The translations under genes were made by a program, and so were the position numbers. From JBJMLO01 sp045805265 (lineage in GTDB: Bacteria; Actinomycetota; UBA4738; JACQTL01), in NCBI GenBank assembly GCA_045805265.1, contig JBJMLO010000011.1, positions 248,001 through 312,000 of the forward strand: a stretch of DNA of 64,000 nucleotides, given 5' to 3'. The notes under the pieces are model-generated. The model was not told the DNA's origin. It ran no database searches and saw nothing but the letters and a program-made list of their open reading frames with translations. Of this stretch, positions 1 through 8,529 are shown piece after piece; position 1 is the first letter of the stretch; each line of letters opens with the position of its first letter.

Positions 1-2
1 CC

Positions 3-767
3 GTGTCCGGGGAGCTGCACCTCCGGATGATCGTGACGAACAACTCCGCGGTCCCCATCCAGGTCGTGGATGGGACGGTCGACCCGGCCCGGGGGGCTGC
101 GGTCCTCGACGCGATCCGCGACGACCTGCGGGCCGGCCGGCGGCCGTCGCCGGGGACGGGCGGCGTGCCGGGATCGATCGAGGTCTCCGGGGCGACGTTC
201 CGCACCGTCCGGCTCGAGGCGCCCTCCCGGGTACGCGGTTCGATCGACCTGACGGCGCGCGCCCTCCACCTCGAGCGCACGTCCGGAGTCAGCGGCGTGG
301 CCCCGGCCGGCACGGTCGCGTTCGACGCGGTGCTCGGCGGGGGAAGGCCGCTCCGTCACACGGTGGAGCTCACCGCACGGGTCCGGGACCTCCGGCTCCC
401 GGCGATCGGGCTGTCGGTCGAGCCGGCGTTGCCCTCCCCCCAGGTCCTGGCGCCGCCGACGAGTTCGACCTGGGAGCGCGGCGTCCGCACCGCCCCCGGG
501 ACCTTCGACGGACGCCGCATGGCCGCCCTGATCCTCGACACGATGTGGCGCACCGCGAGGCTCCGCCAGTTCGACGCGTACCTCGGCAACCCCGACCCCA
601 CGGGCCCCGCCCACACGACCTACGCCTTCGAGCTGTCCCCACCCCCGCGGGTGGCGGCCGCGCCCCCCGTGCCCGCGTCAGACCATGGGCCGCTCGGGAC
701 GGTCGCCGTCGCCGCGGTGGCCCTGCTCCTGCTGCTCGGCGCGGTCGTCGCCTGGAGCCGCAGTTGA
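3..767 (+). CDS. Membrane-anchored hypothetical protein, probably 5'-truncated by the window edge
   Basis: I do not recognise the family. The frame is open at the left edge, and the GTG at position 3 is simply the first possible start, so the true N-terminus is probably outside the window. The visible 254 residues look like beta-rich extracellular sequence (alternating short hydrophobic strands, many Val, Gly and Pro), then a Pro/Ala linker and one C-terminal membrane helix at about residues 230-250, ending in a short Arg-containing tail. That suggests a protein anchored by its C-terminus with its bulk outside the cell. It converges on the lipoprotein gene that ends 9 bp downstream. Confidence 0.6.
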   Translation: MSGELHLRMIVTNNSAVPIQVVDGTVDPARGAAVLDAIRDDLRAGRRPSPGTGGVPGSIEVSGATFRTVRLEAPSRVRGSIDLTARALHLERTSGVSGVAPAGTVAFDAVLGGGRPLRHTVELTARVRDLRLPAIGLSVEPALPSPQVLAPPTSSTWERGVRTAPGTFDGRRMAALILDTMWRTARLRQFDAYLGNPDPTGPAHTTYAFELSPPPRVAAAPPVPASDHGPLGTVAVAAVALLLLLGAVVAWSRS

Positions 768-775
768 TCGCCGGG

Positions 776-1393
776 CTACGGCGAGGCGGTCGGGTTCACG
801 GCCGAGCCCGAGGCACTGGGCAGGACCGGCAGGCCGGGGCTCTGCTCGGCGAAGACCAGCAGCATCCTCGAGAAGCCGGGCGAGCAGTACACGGACACCG
901 CCTTGAACGCGCCGACGGTCGGCGCCTTCAGGAACTGGTCCTCGACCTCGCCCGGTTCCGCGTCGCCGCGGCCCAGGACGTAGCCCGCCTTCGGCCATTC
1001 CTCCAGCACGAACTTCGTCCAGGTGGTGAGGTCGCTGGGGATGACCATCAGGGCCCGGTGGTATCCATCCGAGTCGCTGAGGTCCTGGTACGTGTACACC
1101 CCCGCGGGGAACGGGAGGTCGGTCGGCAGCCAGTCGGGAGTGGCGATCCGTGCCGGGAACTTGCAGGCGGGGAGGTCGCCGGAGGGGGCCGCGGTAGGGC
1201 GGGTCACCCCGCCACCGCCGATGAGCGACTGCTTCGTGGGGCTGGACTGCGTCGAGGGCGCCGTCCGGGGGCGATCGGCGGAGCAGGCCACGAGGAACAC
1301 CACGCAGCCGACGAGCGCGGCCGAGCGCAACGAGGCCCGCAGCCCGGTGGGGCGCGCGCCGGTCGGGAGCGCGGTTCGGAATCCGGGCAGCAC
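776..1393 (-). CDS. Putative lipoprotein of unknown function
   Basis: About 205 residues if the GTG at 1393 is used; an earlier in-frame GTG at 1435 would add 14 residues. The N-terminus has Arg residues, a hydrophobic stretch and a lipobox-like FLVAC, so the product is probably a lipid-anchored extracellular protein. A Ser/Thr/Pro linker follows, then a compact domain with two Cys (near CKFPAR and VYCSPG) that may form a disulfide. It is divergent from livH, with about 64 bp between the starts. It does not look like a LivK-type binding protein, being too short and lacking that fold's features. Family unknown. Confidence 0.6.
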   Translation of the reverse strand: MLPGFRTALPTGARPTGLRASLRSAALVGCVVFLVACSADRPRTAPSTQSSPTKQSLIGGGGVTRPTAAPSGDLPACKFPARIATPDWLPTDLPFPAGVYTYQDLSDSDGYHRALMVIPSDLTTWTKFVLEEWPKAGYVLGRGDAEPGEVEDQFLKAPTVGAFKAVSVYCSPGFSRMLLVFAEQSPGLPVLPSASGSAVNPTASP

Positions 1394-1401
1394 GGCACGG
1401 C

Positions 1402-1407
1402 TATACT
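1402..1407 (+). promoter_or_regulatory. Candidate -10 element for the liv operon
   Basis: TATACT matches the actinobacterial TANNNT -10 consensus and lies about 50 nt before the livH GTG. No convincing -35 is visible at 17-18 bp. Confidence 0.35.
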
Positions 1408-1457
1408 CCGGCGACGCTTCGCCCAGCGTCAACACTGGCCCACGTCCCGGAGCGCGC

Positions 1458-2420
1458 GTGTCGCTGATTGTCCAGGTGCTGGTGAGCGGCCTGGCCGCCG
1501 GGGCCGTGTACGGGCTGGTGGCCGTCGGGACCTCGCTGGCCTACCGGCTGACCGGCGTGGTGCCCTTCGCGCTCGGTGACCTCGTCGGGCTCTCGGTCCT
1601 GGTCACGCTGGCCGTGGCCGGAGGCACGGGTCCGGTCACCGCGACCAACGTCTCCCCGGTCCGGTACGGGCTGGGCCTGGTGGCCGGCCTGGCCGTGGCC
1701 GTCGCGGCGGGCCTGGCGCTGTACGCGTTCGCAGTCCGGCCGTTCCTCCGCCGGCGCTCGACGATCGGGTGGGTCGGCGCGATGGTCGCCGCGGCGTTCG
1801 CGGTCCATGGGTTCCTGGCCGCCGCGTTCGTGCGGGACTCGTACGTGTTCCCCGACCTCCTCCCGTTCGACCGGATCGGGCGGGGCGGCGCGATCTCGGT
1901 GGGCGGCGGCGCCACCGTGCAGGCCCGGGCGTTCCTCGTCATCGCCGTCGGCGTGGCGCTGGCCGCAGGGGCCGTGTTCGTGCTGCGGCGGAGCCGGCAC
2001 GGGCTGGCGCTGCAGGCGGTGGCCATGGACCTCGACGCGGCCGACGCCGTCGGGCTGCCGGTGGATCGGCTGCTGGCCCTCGCGTTCGCCGGAACGGGCG
2101 CGATCGCCGCCCTGGCGGCGGTGCTCGCCGCCCCGGGGGCGCCCGTGAGCGCGGACACCGGCGCCCTCATCGGGCTGAAGGGACTGGCCGCCGCGCTGCT
2201 CGCCGGGTTCGGCTCGCCGTGGCGATCATTCGGCGGCGGCCTGGTGGTGGGCCTGGTCGAGGCGGGGGTGGTGACCCTGCACGTCGGAGCGCTCCGGCTG
2301 GGCGCCCAGTGGCGCGACGTGGCCCCGCTGGTGCTGGTGGTGGCGGTCGCCGTGGCGTCCGGGGGTCGGGGCCGAGCCAGGCGGACGCGCAGGGCCCGGA
2401 CAGCGGGGCGGGAATCGTGA
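1458..2420 (+). CDS. livH: Branched-chain amino-acid type ABC transporter permease (LivH family)
   Basis: A 320-residue polytopic membrane protein of the LivH type, one of two permease subunits of a HAAT-family importer. The N-terminal pattern, a hydrophobic helix followed by GAVYGLVAVG and then a Gly-Asp after the second helix, is typical of LivH. About eight membrane segments are visible. The GTG at 1458 is chosen because the LivH homology begins there; the frame extends upstream but into non-membrane sequence. The stop overlaps the next gene's GTG (GTGA), so translation is probably coupled. Substrate cannot be told from sequence: amino acids, urea and amides are all known for this family. 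Confidence 0.85.
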   Translation: MSLIVQVLVSGLAAGAVYGLVAVGTSLAYRLTGVVPFALGDLVGLSVLVTLAVAGGTGPVTATNVSPVRYGLGLVAGLAVAVAAGLALYAFAVRPFLRRRSTIGWVGAMVAAAFAVHGFLAAAFVRDSYVFPDLLPFDRIGRGGAISVGGGATVQARAFLVIAVGVALAAGAVFVLRRSRHGLALQAVAMDLDAADAVGLPVDRLLALAFAGTGAIAALAAVLAAPGAPVSADTGALIGLKGLAAALLAGFGSPWRSFGGGLVVGLVEAGVVTLHVGALRLGAQWRDVAPLVLVVAVAVASGGRGRARRTRRARTAGRES

Positions 2421-4342
2421 GGGCTCGGGAGCGCGTGGGGGTGGCTCGGGGGGTGCGCCTGGCGGTGCGAGGCGCGGCGGCCGACCTCCGCTCGGGCTGG
2501 AGTCCGGCGTCGTGGGCCTGGCTGTCGCTGGCCGTTACGGCATTCGCCGCTCCGTCGGTGATCGGGACGGCGCGGACCGGGGACGCGGCCGGATGGATGT
2601 GCACCGTGCTGGCCGCGGTGGGCTTGAACGCGGCGGTCGGCCTGGGGGGCATCCCCGTGCTGTCCCAGGGAGCCTTCATGGCGGTGGGGGCGTTCGCCGT
2701 GGGGCGGCTGACCGGAGTCTCCGGCTGGGACCCCGCGTCCGCAACCGCAGTTGGCATCGCGCTGGCCCTCGCGGCGGGGGCAGTGGTCGGCGTGGTGGCC
2801 ACGCGGCTGCGCCCGGCCTTCGTAGCGGTGGCCACCTGGCTGGTGGCCTGGCTCGTGGGGCTGGCGCTCACTGCGTTCCCGGGCCTGTCCGGCGGGGCCC
2901 AGGGACTGGTCGTCAGGAACGTGCCGTTCCGCTTCGCGGGGTTGGGCCCGGCTGTGGCGATGACCCCGATGATCCTGTACGAGACGGCACTGTCGCTGGT
3001 GGTGGTGGCGTTGCTGGCCTACCGCACCGCCGCCCGGAACCGCCCCGGCCTGGGGCTCGCCGCCCTGCGCCAGGGCCCGGCCGCCGCGGCGGCGCTCGGC
3101 GTGCCGGCGGAGCGGCTGGAATGGGGCGCGGTGGTGGCGGCGGCCGGCGTGGCCGGGGCCGCCGGCGCGCTCGCCGTGCAGGTGGCCGGCGTGGCCGACC
3201 CCGCGTCGTTCGGACCGCTGCGGTCCGTCGAGCTGTTCGTGGCGGTCCTCCTCGGTGGTGCTGGGACCACGCTCGGGCCGGTGGCGGGGGCCGCCGTGCT
3301 GGCCGCGCTGCCGCGGATCTCCGCGGCGCTGGGGAACGCTGCGGGCGTGGAGCGGGAGCGGTTCGAGCCGGTCGTGGCGGCCGTGCTGCTGCTCGCCGCG
3401 CTGCTGCTGCTGGGCAGGGGCGGCCTGGTCCGGCTGGGCGCCGACTGGTGGCGCCGGCTGAGACGGGTGGCCCGTCGTGCAGCGGAGCCGCAAGCCCCGA
3501 CCCGGGAGACGTCGGACGCGAGCGCCCGGGCGGCGCGCGGGAGCGCGCCTTCGCCCTCGCCGGACGCCACCGTCGGGCCGGTGCTCGAGGGCCGGGGCCT
3601 CGTGCGGTGGTTCGGCGGCGTCGTGGCCGTCGGCGGGGTGGACCTCGCGCTCGTCCCCGGCGAGGTCCGGGCCCTCATCGGTCCCAACGGTTCCGGCAAG
3701 ACCACCCTCCTCCGTCTCCTGGCCGGGGAGCTGGCGGCGGACGAGGGCAGCGTGATCGTCGACGGACGAGACGTCACGTCCCTGTCGACGAGGGAACGCG
3801 TCACCGTCGGCGTCGTTCGGACCCTCCAGGGCACGGCCGTGTTCCCCGACCTCACGGCCCTGGAGCAGGCGATCGCGGGCACCGAGGTCCGCCGAAGGGA
3901 CGCGGGCACCGTCAGAACGATCCTCGCCACGCCCCGCGCCCGGGCTGACGCCGCGGACGCCCGCGAACGGGCAGTGCACGCCCTGGCCGAGGTCGGGCTG
4001 GGCGATCGGGCGGCAGTGCCGGGCGAGCGCCTCACCGCGACGGAGCAGCGACTGCTGATGGTGGCGGCCGCTTTGGCGTCGCGGCCCCGAGTCCTCCTGC
4101 TCGACGAGCCGGCCGCGGGGATGGCGGCGGCCGATCTGGGCCGCCTCGCGGAGATCCTCGACCGGCTCTCGGCCGGCGGCCTCGCCGTGCTGCTCGTCGA
4201 GCACAACCTTCGCCTGGTGCGGCAGGTGGCGGCGGCCGTGACCGTGCTCGACGCGGGGACGGTGATCGCATCCGGCCGGCCCGACGAGGTGTCGGCCGAC
4301 CCCGCCGTCCGTCTCGCCTACCTGGGCCGCGCGGCGCTGTAG
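2417..4342 (+). CDS. Fused LivM permease-LivG ATPase of a branched-chain amino-acid type importer
   Basis: One 641-residue protein joins two subunits that are usually separate. Residues about 1-345 are a LivM-type permease with many membrane helices. A charged, Pro/Ala-rich linker covers about 346-385. Residues about 390-641 are a LivG-type ATPase with Walker A GPNGSGKTT at 422, Walker B VLLLDEP at 559, and an H-loop in LLVEHN. The ABC signature is degenerate: LTATEQ stands where LSxGQ is expected. The GTG start overlaps the livH stop by 4 nt. No LivF ATPase and no LivK binding protein lie nearby, so the complex needs partners encoded elsewhere or works with one kind of ATPase. Confidence 0.85.
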   Translation: MRARERVGVARGVRLAVRGAAADLRSGWSPASWAWLSLAVTAFAAPSVIGTARTGDAAGWMCTVLAAVGLNAAVGLGGIPVLSQGAFMAVGAFAVGRLTGVSGWDPASATAVGIALALAAGAVVGVVATRLRPAFVAVATWLVAWLVGLALTAFPGLSGGAQGLVVRNVPFRFAGLGPAVAMTPMILYETALSLVVVALLAYRTAARNRPGLGLAALRQGPAAAAALGVPAERLEWGAVVAAAGVAGAAGALAVQVAGVADPASFGPLRSVELFVAVLLGGAGTTLGPVAGAAVLAALPRISAALGNAAGVERERFEPVVAAVLLLAALLLLGRGGLVRLGADWWRRLRRVARRAAEPQAPTRETSDASARAARGSAPSPSPDATVGPVLEGRGLVRWFGGVVAVGGVDLALVPGEVRALIGPNGSGKTTLLRLLAGELAADEGSVIVDGRDVTSLSTRERVTVGVVRTLQGTAVFPDLTALEQAIAGTEVRRRDAGTVRTILATPRARADAADARERAVHALAEVGLGDRAAVPGERLTATEQRLLMVAAALASRPRVLLLDEPAAGMAAADLGRLAEILDRLSAGGLAVLLVEHNLRLVRQVAAAVTVLDAGTVIASGRPDEVSADPAVRLAYLGRAAL

Positions 4343-4425
4343 GCCCGGGCGCGCTTGTCGCTCCGGATCGGTTGGGTCAAACTTCGCGCCGCGGACGCGA
4401 CGCGCGTCCCGTCGGAGGTGAGGAC

Positions 4426-4947
4426 GTGGCGAAGGAATCGAAGGGACTGGCCGAGACCGCGGCGAACATCCTGTCCGGGATCGCGGACCGGGCGCCCGCG
4501 GTGGCGAAGAAGGCGGCGGACGTGGGCAGGGCCGTGGCCAAGAAGGCGCCCGGTGTGGCGAAGACCGTCGCGGAGAAGGCGCCCAAGGCCATCCGGGGCC
4601 TCGCGGAGCGGGCCCCCGACGTGGCCAGGAAGGCGGCCGACGTGGGGAGGACCGTGGCCAAGCGGGCGCCCGACGTCGGGCGGAGGGTGGCCGACGTCAG
4701 CAGGAACACGGCCGAGCGGCTCCCTGGCCGCGCCCGGGAGGCCCGCCAGGCCGCCGGAAAGGCGGTCGACGCGGCGAAGACGGCGGGCGCGTCGGCGGGA
4801 GCTGCGGCGAAGGACGCTGCCGCGAAGGCGAGGTCCGCGGCGAAGCCCGCCGCGTCCACGGCCAGGAAGCGCGCCACGGTCACCCGGGGCGGCGCCAAGA
4901 CGTCCCGCGCGAAGCGCTCGGGCGGCACGACCCGCCCCTCCGCCTAG
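4426..4947 (+). CDS. Lys/Ala/Arg-rich repeat protein, histone H1-like in composition
   Basis: A 173-residue basic, low-complexity protein. A strong ribosome binding site (GGAGGTGAGG, 4413-4422) sets the GTG start; longer starts read through that site. Residues about 20-100 contain a duplicated unit about 40 residues long: RAPAVAKKAADVGRAVAKKA recurs as RAPDVARKAADVGRTVAKRA, and the DNA copies are 120 nt apart. The C-terminal third is Ala/Lys/Arg-rich, like H1-type DNA-compacting tails. The repeats could form amphipathic helices. A nucleoid-associated or membrane-surface role is inference only. No signal peptide. It follows the liv genes by 83 bp. Confidence 0.65.
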   Translation: MAKESKGLAETAANILSGIADRAPAVAKKAADVGRAVAKKAPGVAKTVAEKAPKAIRGLAERAPDVARKAADVGRTVAKRAPDVGRRVADVSRNTAERLPGRAREARQAAGKAVDAAKTAGASAGAAAKDAAAKARSAAKPAASTARKRATVTRGGAKTSRAKRSGGTTRPSA

Positions 4948-5079
4948 CCCGGATCCCGCGGGGCGGCCCGCCGCCCGCCGCCGGCTGTCCGGCTTGCGTT
5001 TCGAGCCTCCCGACCCGGGGGAAGAGTCCTCCGCGGTCCGTCCGTGGACCGACGTCCGCATCCCTGCGAGGAGGCCCCG

Positions 5080-6453
5080 ATGAGAAGGATTGCCCTGGCC
5101 GCGGCGGGAGCCCTGATGCTCTCCGCGATCGGGCTCGCCGGAACGTCCGGCGGAGCGCTGGCCGCATCGACCACCCGGACCCAATTCGGTGCCCCGGTGA
5201 AGGTCACCCCGACCGGCGGCGGGGGCTACGAGCCCGGCGTCTACACCGACGGCTTCGGGAACATCTTCGCCACCGCCCACAAGGAGAACGCGGAGCTGCT
5301 GCTGAGCCCAGATCCCAACTCCCCCACATACACGCGCAGCATGTCGTGGGACTGGTACTCGGCCGACGGCGGGAAGACGTTCCACGACCTTCCCGGCCTG
5401 TCACCCGCGTCGCTCGAGCAGCACGACTTCGGCGACGAGGGCGACATGTCGATCGACGACGCCCACCACCTGTACTTCACCGACACGAACGTGGGCGACG
5501 TGACGTTCACCCGGTGGACGGTCTCGGGCCTCGGACAGTACAGCCTCGACTTCCACCGCCCGGTCGCCCCGGCCGGCGAGCCCGTCGACGACCGCCCGTG
5601 GGTCGTCTCCCACCTGGACGGGCACGTCTTCTACTTCGGCAACGAGGGCGACAAGGTCACGTACACGGGCGGGCAGGGCCAGCCCGGCAGCGGGAACGGT
5701 CCGGGCCGGTACACCGTGTACCAGTCCTACGACGGCGGCCAGACGTTCAACCTCACCGGGTACACGTTGAACGACTCGGGCTGGTGCCGGCCCGCGGCCG
5801 AGAGTGGCACGAGCTACGTCTACGCGTTCTGCACGAACGACGGCGGCTCGGACGACTTCTCGACGCCCGTGCAGGCCAACGGCACGCTGTGGGCCTACGT
5901 CTCCTCGGACGACGGCCGCACGTTCTCCAGGTACAAGGCGGGGTCGTACAAGGCCCTCGACACCACCACCAGCTGGCCGAGCGTGTACGTCGCACCCGAC
6001 CACTCGATCTGGGCGCTGTACGTCGACGCGACGAAGCTCGACGCGAACGACGACCCGGTGGGGAACAAGCTCGTGCTGTTCCACTCAACCGACCACGGGA
6101 AGACGTGGAGCCACCAGGACATCACGCCGCAGGCCGGCCGGTACCACTACGCGTGGCTGGCGGTCTCGCCGAGCGGCAAGCGGCTCGGCATCGACTACTA
6201 CTACCGGCCGAACGACAGCCAGCCGTGGTACGTGTACGGCGCGATCTTCTCCCCCAGCCAGAAGCCGGTGCCGGTGTCGCTCGACCCCCAGAACCCGGTG
6301 GCACCCGCCGACCACGAGCCGCCCGGCGACTTCCTGGAGTGCGCGTTCAACGCGGACGGGACGCTCGACGCGATCTGGACCCGGGACGTCGTGACCACGC
6401 CGGTGGCGACCCTGTTCCGCGACATCTACTTCGCGCGGTCGCTGACGGGCTGA
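5080..6453 (+). CDS. Secreted beta-propeller with Asp-box (BNR) repeats, sialidase-like fold
   Basis: A 457-residue exported protein. The ATG follows GAGGAGG (5068-5074), and a signal peptide ends near ALAAST. Four Asp boxes (S-x-D-x-G-x-T-F/W) are clear: SADGGKTF at 94, SYDGGQTF at 216, SSDDGRTF at 275 and STDHGKTW at 336. These mark the blades of a six-bladed propeller found in sialidases and in many non-enzymatic surface proteins. The Arg triad and other sialidase catalytic residues are not obvious, so substrate and activity are unassigned. It is monocistronic and converges on the next gene, with a hairpin between them. Confidence 0.75.
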   Translation: MRRIALAAAGALMLSAIGLAGTSGGALAASTTRTQFGAPVKVTPTGGGGYEPGVYTDGFGNIFATAHKENAELLLSPDPNSPTYTRSMSWDWYSADGGKTFHDLPGLSPASLEQHDFGDEGDMSIDDAHHLYFTDTNVGDVTFTRWTVSGLGQYSLDFHRPVAPAGEPVDDRPWVVSHLDGHVFYFGNEGDKVTYTGGQGQPGSGNGPGRYTVYQSYDGGQTFNLTGYTLNDSGWCRPAAESGTSYVYAFCTNDGGSDDFSTPVQANGTLWAYVSSDDGRTFSRYKAGSYKALDTTTSWPSVYVAPDHSIWALYVDATKLDANDDPVGNKLVLFHSTDHGKTWSHQDITPQAGRYHYAWLAVSPSGKRLGIDYYYRPNDSQPWYVYGAIFSPSQKPVPVSLDPQNPVAPADHEPPGDFLECAFNADGTLDAIWTRDVVTTPVATLFRDIYFARSLTG

Positions 6454-6481
6454 GGAATCCAACCCCCACAAACGGGCGGCC

Positions 6482-6502
6482 GCGTCGGGCGCCCTCCGAC
6501 GC
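6482..6502. terminator. Hairpin between convergent genes
   Basis: GCGTCGG and CCGACGC form a perfect 7-bp stem around a 7-nt loop in the 79-bp gap between convergent stops. There is no T-run on either side, so it is at best a non-canonical bidirectional terminator. Confidence 0.4.
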
Positions 6503-6532
6503 ATTCTCCGCATATGTGCGGGCCTGCGCTCC

Positions 6533-7276
6533 TCACCCGAGAGGCACCCAGGTCCCACAGTCGCTCGAGCTGAACCCGGCGTCCGACGCTTGGATGGTCA
6601 CGACGACGTGTGGGCTAAACCCACCGTTTGCAATGATGTCGTTCATCCCGCCGCCGAATCCGCTCAACCGCTCCCAATAGCAGCCCGACCCGCCAGAGGC
6701 CCGGTAAGTACCTGCGGAGACCTCCGATCCGATTCGGTAGGTGCCATCGCCGAAGGAATTATGGTCGATTGCTCCCTGCTCAGCCTTAACGGCCTGCTCT
6801 CGCTGCGTAACGTCCCTCTCGCGTTGAGCAACCGCGGCCTCGCGATTGGCGAGGCGGCTCTTGACGGTCCGGAGAGCACGTGAGTAGGCCGAATCGGCGG
6901 CATGCTGAGCCACGCGCACGCTGGATTCGAGCGAGTCTATCTGGGCCCCCAGGGTCGAGATCCGCTGGTTCAGGTCGCTCACCCGGACCTGCGTCTCGGC
7001 GACGGTTCCCCGCGCTGTTGAGAGGGAATCTACGGCCGTGGACAGCCGCCCCCGGGTCGCGTTCAACGAGGCCTCGTCCCGTACGGCGCGCCCCTCCGCC
7101 GCGATGGCGCGATCTCGCTGCTGATAGGTCGTCTTGACTTGAAGCCAGAACGACAGGCCTCCGCCCACCAGTGCAGCCGCGACGAGGGCCCAGATGATCA
7201 CCCACCGCCTCCGATTGGAGGGCTTCCCCGAGCCGTTGCCCAGGAACCCAGTTGACTGCGTGGTTGCGACCTGCAT
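6533..7276 (-). CDS. Single-pass membrane protein with coiled coil and C-terminal extracellular domain
   Basis: A 247-residue protein: a short basic cytoplasmic N-terminus, one membrane helix (about residues 25-45), a coiled coil of about 100 residues rich in Arg, Ala, Glu and Gln, then a small domain with the pattern GDGTYRIGSEVSAGTYR and a later SSDCGTWV. That domain recurs in actinobacterial surface and lipoproteins and probably forms a disulfide between its two Cys. The ATG at 7276 is preferred over longer starts because GGGGGA precedes it and the upstream extension is Pro/Arg-rich shadow sequence. The architecture suggests a stalked surface domain; function unknown. Confidence 0.7.
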   Translation of the reverse strand: MQVATTQSTGFLGNGSGKPSNRRRWVIIWALVAAALVGGGLSFWLQVKTTYQQRDRAIAAEGRAVRDEASLNATRGRLSTAVDSLSTARGTVAETQVRVSDLNQRISTLGAQIDSLESSVRVAQHAADSAYSRALRTVKSRLANREAAVAQRERDVTQREQAVKAEQGAIDHNSFGDGTYRIGSEVSAGTYRASGGSGCYWERLSGFGGGMNDIIANGGFSPHVVVTIQASDAGFSSSDCGTWVPLG

Positions 7277-7319
7277 TGTCGTCCCCCTGACGGATGGCCA
7301 GCTCCGAACCGGATCGAGG

Positions 7320-7335
7320 CCAGCAGGTCTGCTGG
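7320..7335. promoter_or_regulatory. Perfect inverted repeat, possible operator
   Basis: CCAGCAG and CTGCTGG flank a GT spacer (7+2+7). It lies 44 bp upstream of the start at 7276, in the gap between two minus-strand genes. It could be an operator for the coiled-coil gene or a terminator hairpin for the gene ending at 7422. Confidence 0.35.
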
Positions 7336-7421
7336 ACGGCCTGCGGGCACCGGGATCATCAGATGTGATGAGTGCCGCCCGCAATACCGCGGTGGTCTCA
7401 ATCCAGTGTCAAAAACGCCGG

Positions 7422-8405
7422 CTACGCGACCTTCGGGTTGATCTCGGTGAACACGCCGGCGGGGTGTGGCGACCAGATCCAGGCGTGGAGCAGCCACGCC
7501 GTCTGCTTCTGGAATGCGATCCCGCCGACCGCCTTGCAGGAGGCGTCGTCCCTGGCGATCGTCACCGAGCCGCCCTTCTGAAAGCACAGGTCGTTGTGGT
7601 AGTGCCACACGTCGGAACCGCCGGCGAACCCGGCGGGAGGTGTGTCGTTCCGGTGGAGGAACTGGTAGGCCACGCCGACCAGGCGCATGTCGCCGTTCGC
7701 CTGGGGGTCGTACAGCAGGATCTGTGGCCGAGCCGGGTCGAAGGTCGTATTGGGGATGCCGAGGTTGACCATGTGCAGCCCCAGGCCCGGGATGAACTGC
7801 GTCACCTGGAAGTACCCGTCGGCGCGGGCCACGGCGATGTCGTGGTACTTGGCGGTGGCCGCCTTCGCTGCGGCGAGCTGCCGGTCCAGGACCACGCGCT
7901 GCGCCGCCGACACGGGTCCGGGTTGCCCGTGCGAGTGCCCGCCGAACGCGGAGCCACCCTCGCCCTCACCGGCGACCGTCCCACCGTGCTGGTGGACGAC
8001 GGCGGGCTGGTGGCCGGCCGCCGCCCGGGCCGCGGGATGCGAGTGCGCGGCCGGCGTGGCGTCGGTTCGGACCGCCGCCCAGCCGCCCAGGGCGACGGCG
8101 GCGACGAGCAGCAGCGTCATCAGCCCGCCGAGGAGGCCGCCCCACTCGCTGGGCTGGCGCACCGCCCACCGGATGCCGCCCGCGGCGGTGAGGACGATGC
8201 CCGCGAAGAGGATCAGGTGCCAGGGGTTGATCGACGAGAAGCTGATCAGCTCCTCGTGGTCATGGGCCGCCGGGTCGAGCGTGTGCGCCAGCAGGTCGCC
8301 CACGAGCCCCGCCAGCGAGAGGATGACCCCCGCCGGCGTCAATGCGGCACCCAGCGCTCCGCGGCGACGGGGGCCGGCGCGACGCGGCCCGACGGTCTCC
8401 TGCAT
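7422..8405 (-). CDS. Conserved membrane protein with His-rich loop and extracellular C-terminal domain
   Basis: About 327 residues from the ATG at 8405. Three or more membrane helices lie in the first 130 residues, followed by a His/Ala/Gly-rich linker with several HxH-like groups. A soluble C-terminal half (about 150 residues) includes YHDIAVARADGY and ends with several Trp and His residues. I do not recognise a named family. The His-rich linker and scattered His in the C-terminal half suggest metal handling, which is inference. A TANNNT hexamer 9 nt before the ATG supports this start over the listed longer ones. Confidence 0.65.
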   Translation of the reverse strand: MQETVGPRRAGPRRRGALGAALTPAGVILSLAGLVGDLLAHTLDPAAHDHEELISFSSINPWHLILFAGIVLTAAGGIRWAVRQPSEWGGLLGGLMTLLLVAAVALGGWAAVRTDATPAAHSHPAARAAAGHQPAVVHQHGGTVAGEGEGGSAFGGHSHGQPGPVSAAQRVVLDRQLAAAKAATAKYHDIAVARADGYFQVTQFIPGLGLHMVNLGIPNTTFDPARPQILLYDPQANGDMRLVGVAYQFLHRNDTPPAGFAGGSDVWHYHNDLCFQKGGSVTIARDDASCKAVGGIAFQKQTAWLLHAWIWSPHPAGVFTEINPKVA

Positions 8406-8414
8406 GGTGACCAC

Positions 8415-8420
8415 AAGGTA
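8415..8420 (-). promoter_or_regulatory. -10 element for a leaderless mRNA (gene starting 8405)
   Basis: TACCTT on the minus strand ends 9 nt before the ATG, so the predicted transcription start falls on or next to the start codon. Confidence 0.45.
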
Positions 8421-8492
8421 CACCAGGCCCCGTCGCTCGAACCAGAGCGAGCTCCTTGCCGCGTTTGCGCTCGCCCGCCACGTGGCGTCAAC

Positions 8493-8498
8493 TACGCT
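8493..8498 (+). promoter_or_regulatory. Candidate -10 element for the gene at 8530
   Basis: TACGCT fits TANNNT and lies 31 nt before the ATG, leaving a short leader that contains the ribosome binding site AGGAGGG. Confidence 0.35.
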
Positions 8499-8529
8499 CA
8501 CAGCCGAGCCGGTTAAGGAGGGTGGAGCC

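Noticed and set aside
1541..4204. Minus-strand frame of 887 codons opposite the liv genes
   Set aside because: Arg/Gly/His-rich composition without domains; the plus strand has clear LivH, LivM and LivG motifs.
4377..4928. Minus-strand frame of 183 codons opposite the Lys/Ala repeat gene
   Set aside because: Its Ala/Phe/Ser repeats are simply the complement of the plus-strand repeats, and the plus strand has the ribosome binding site.
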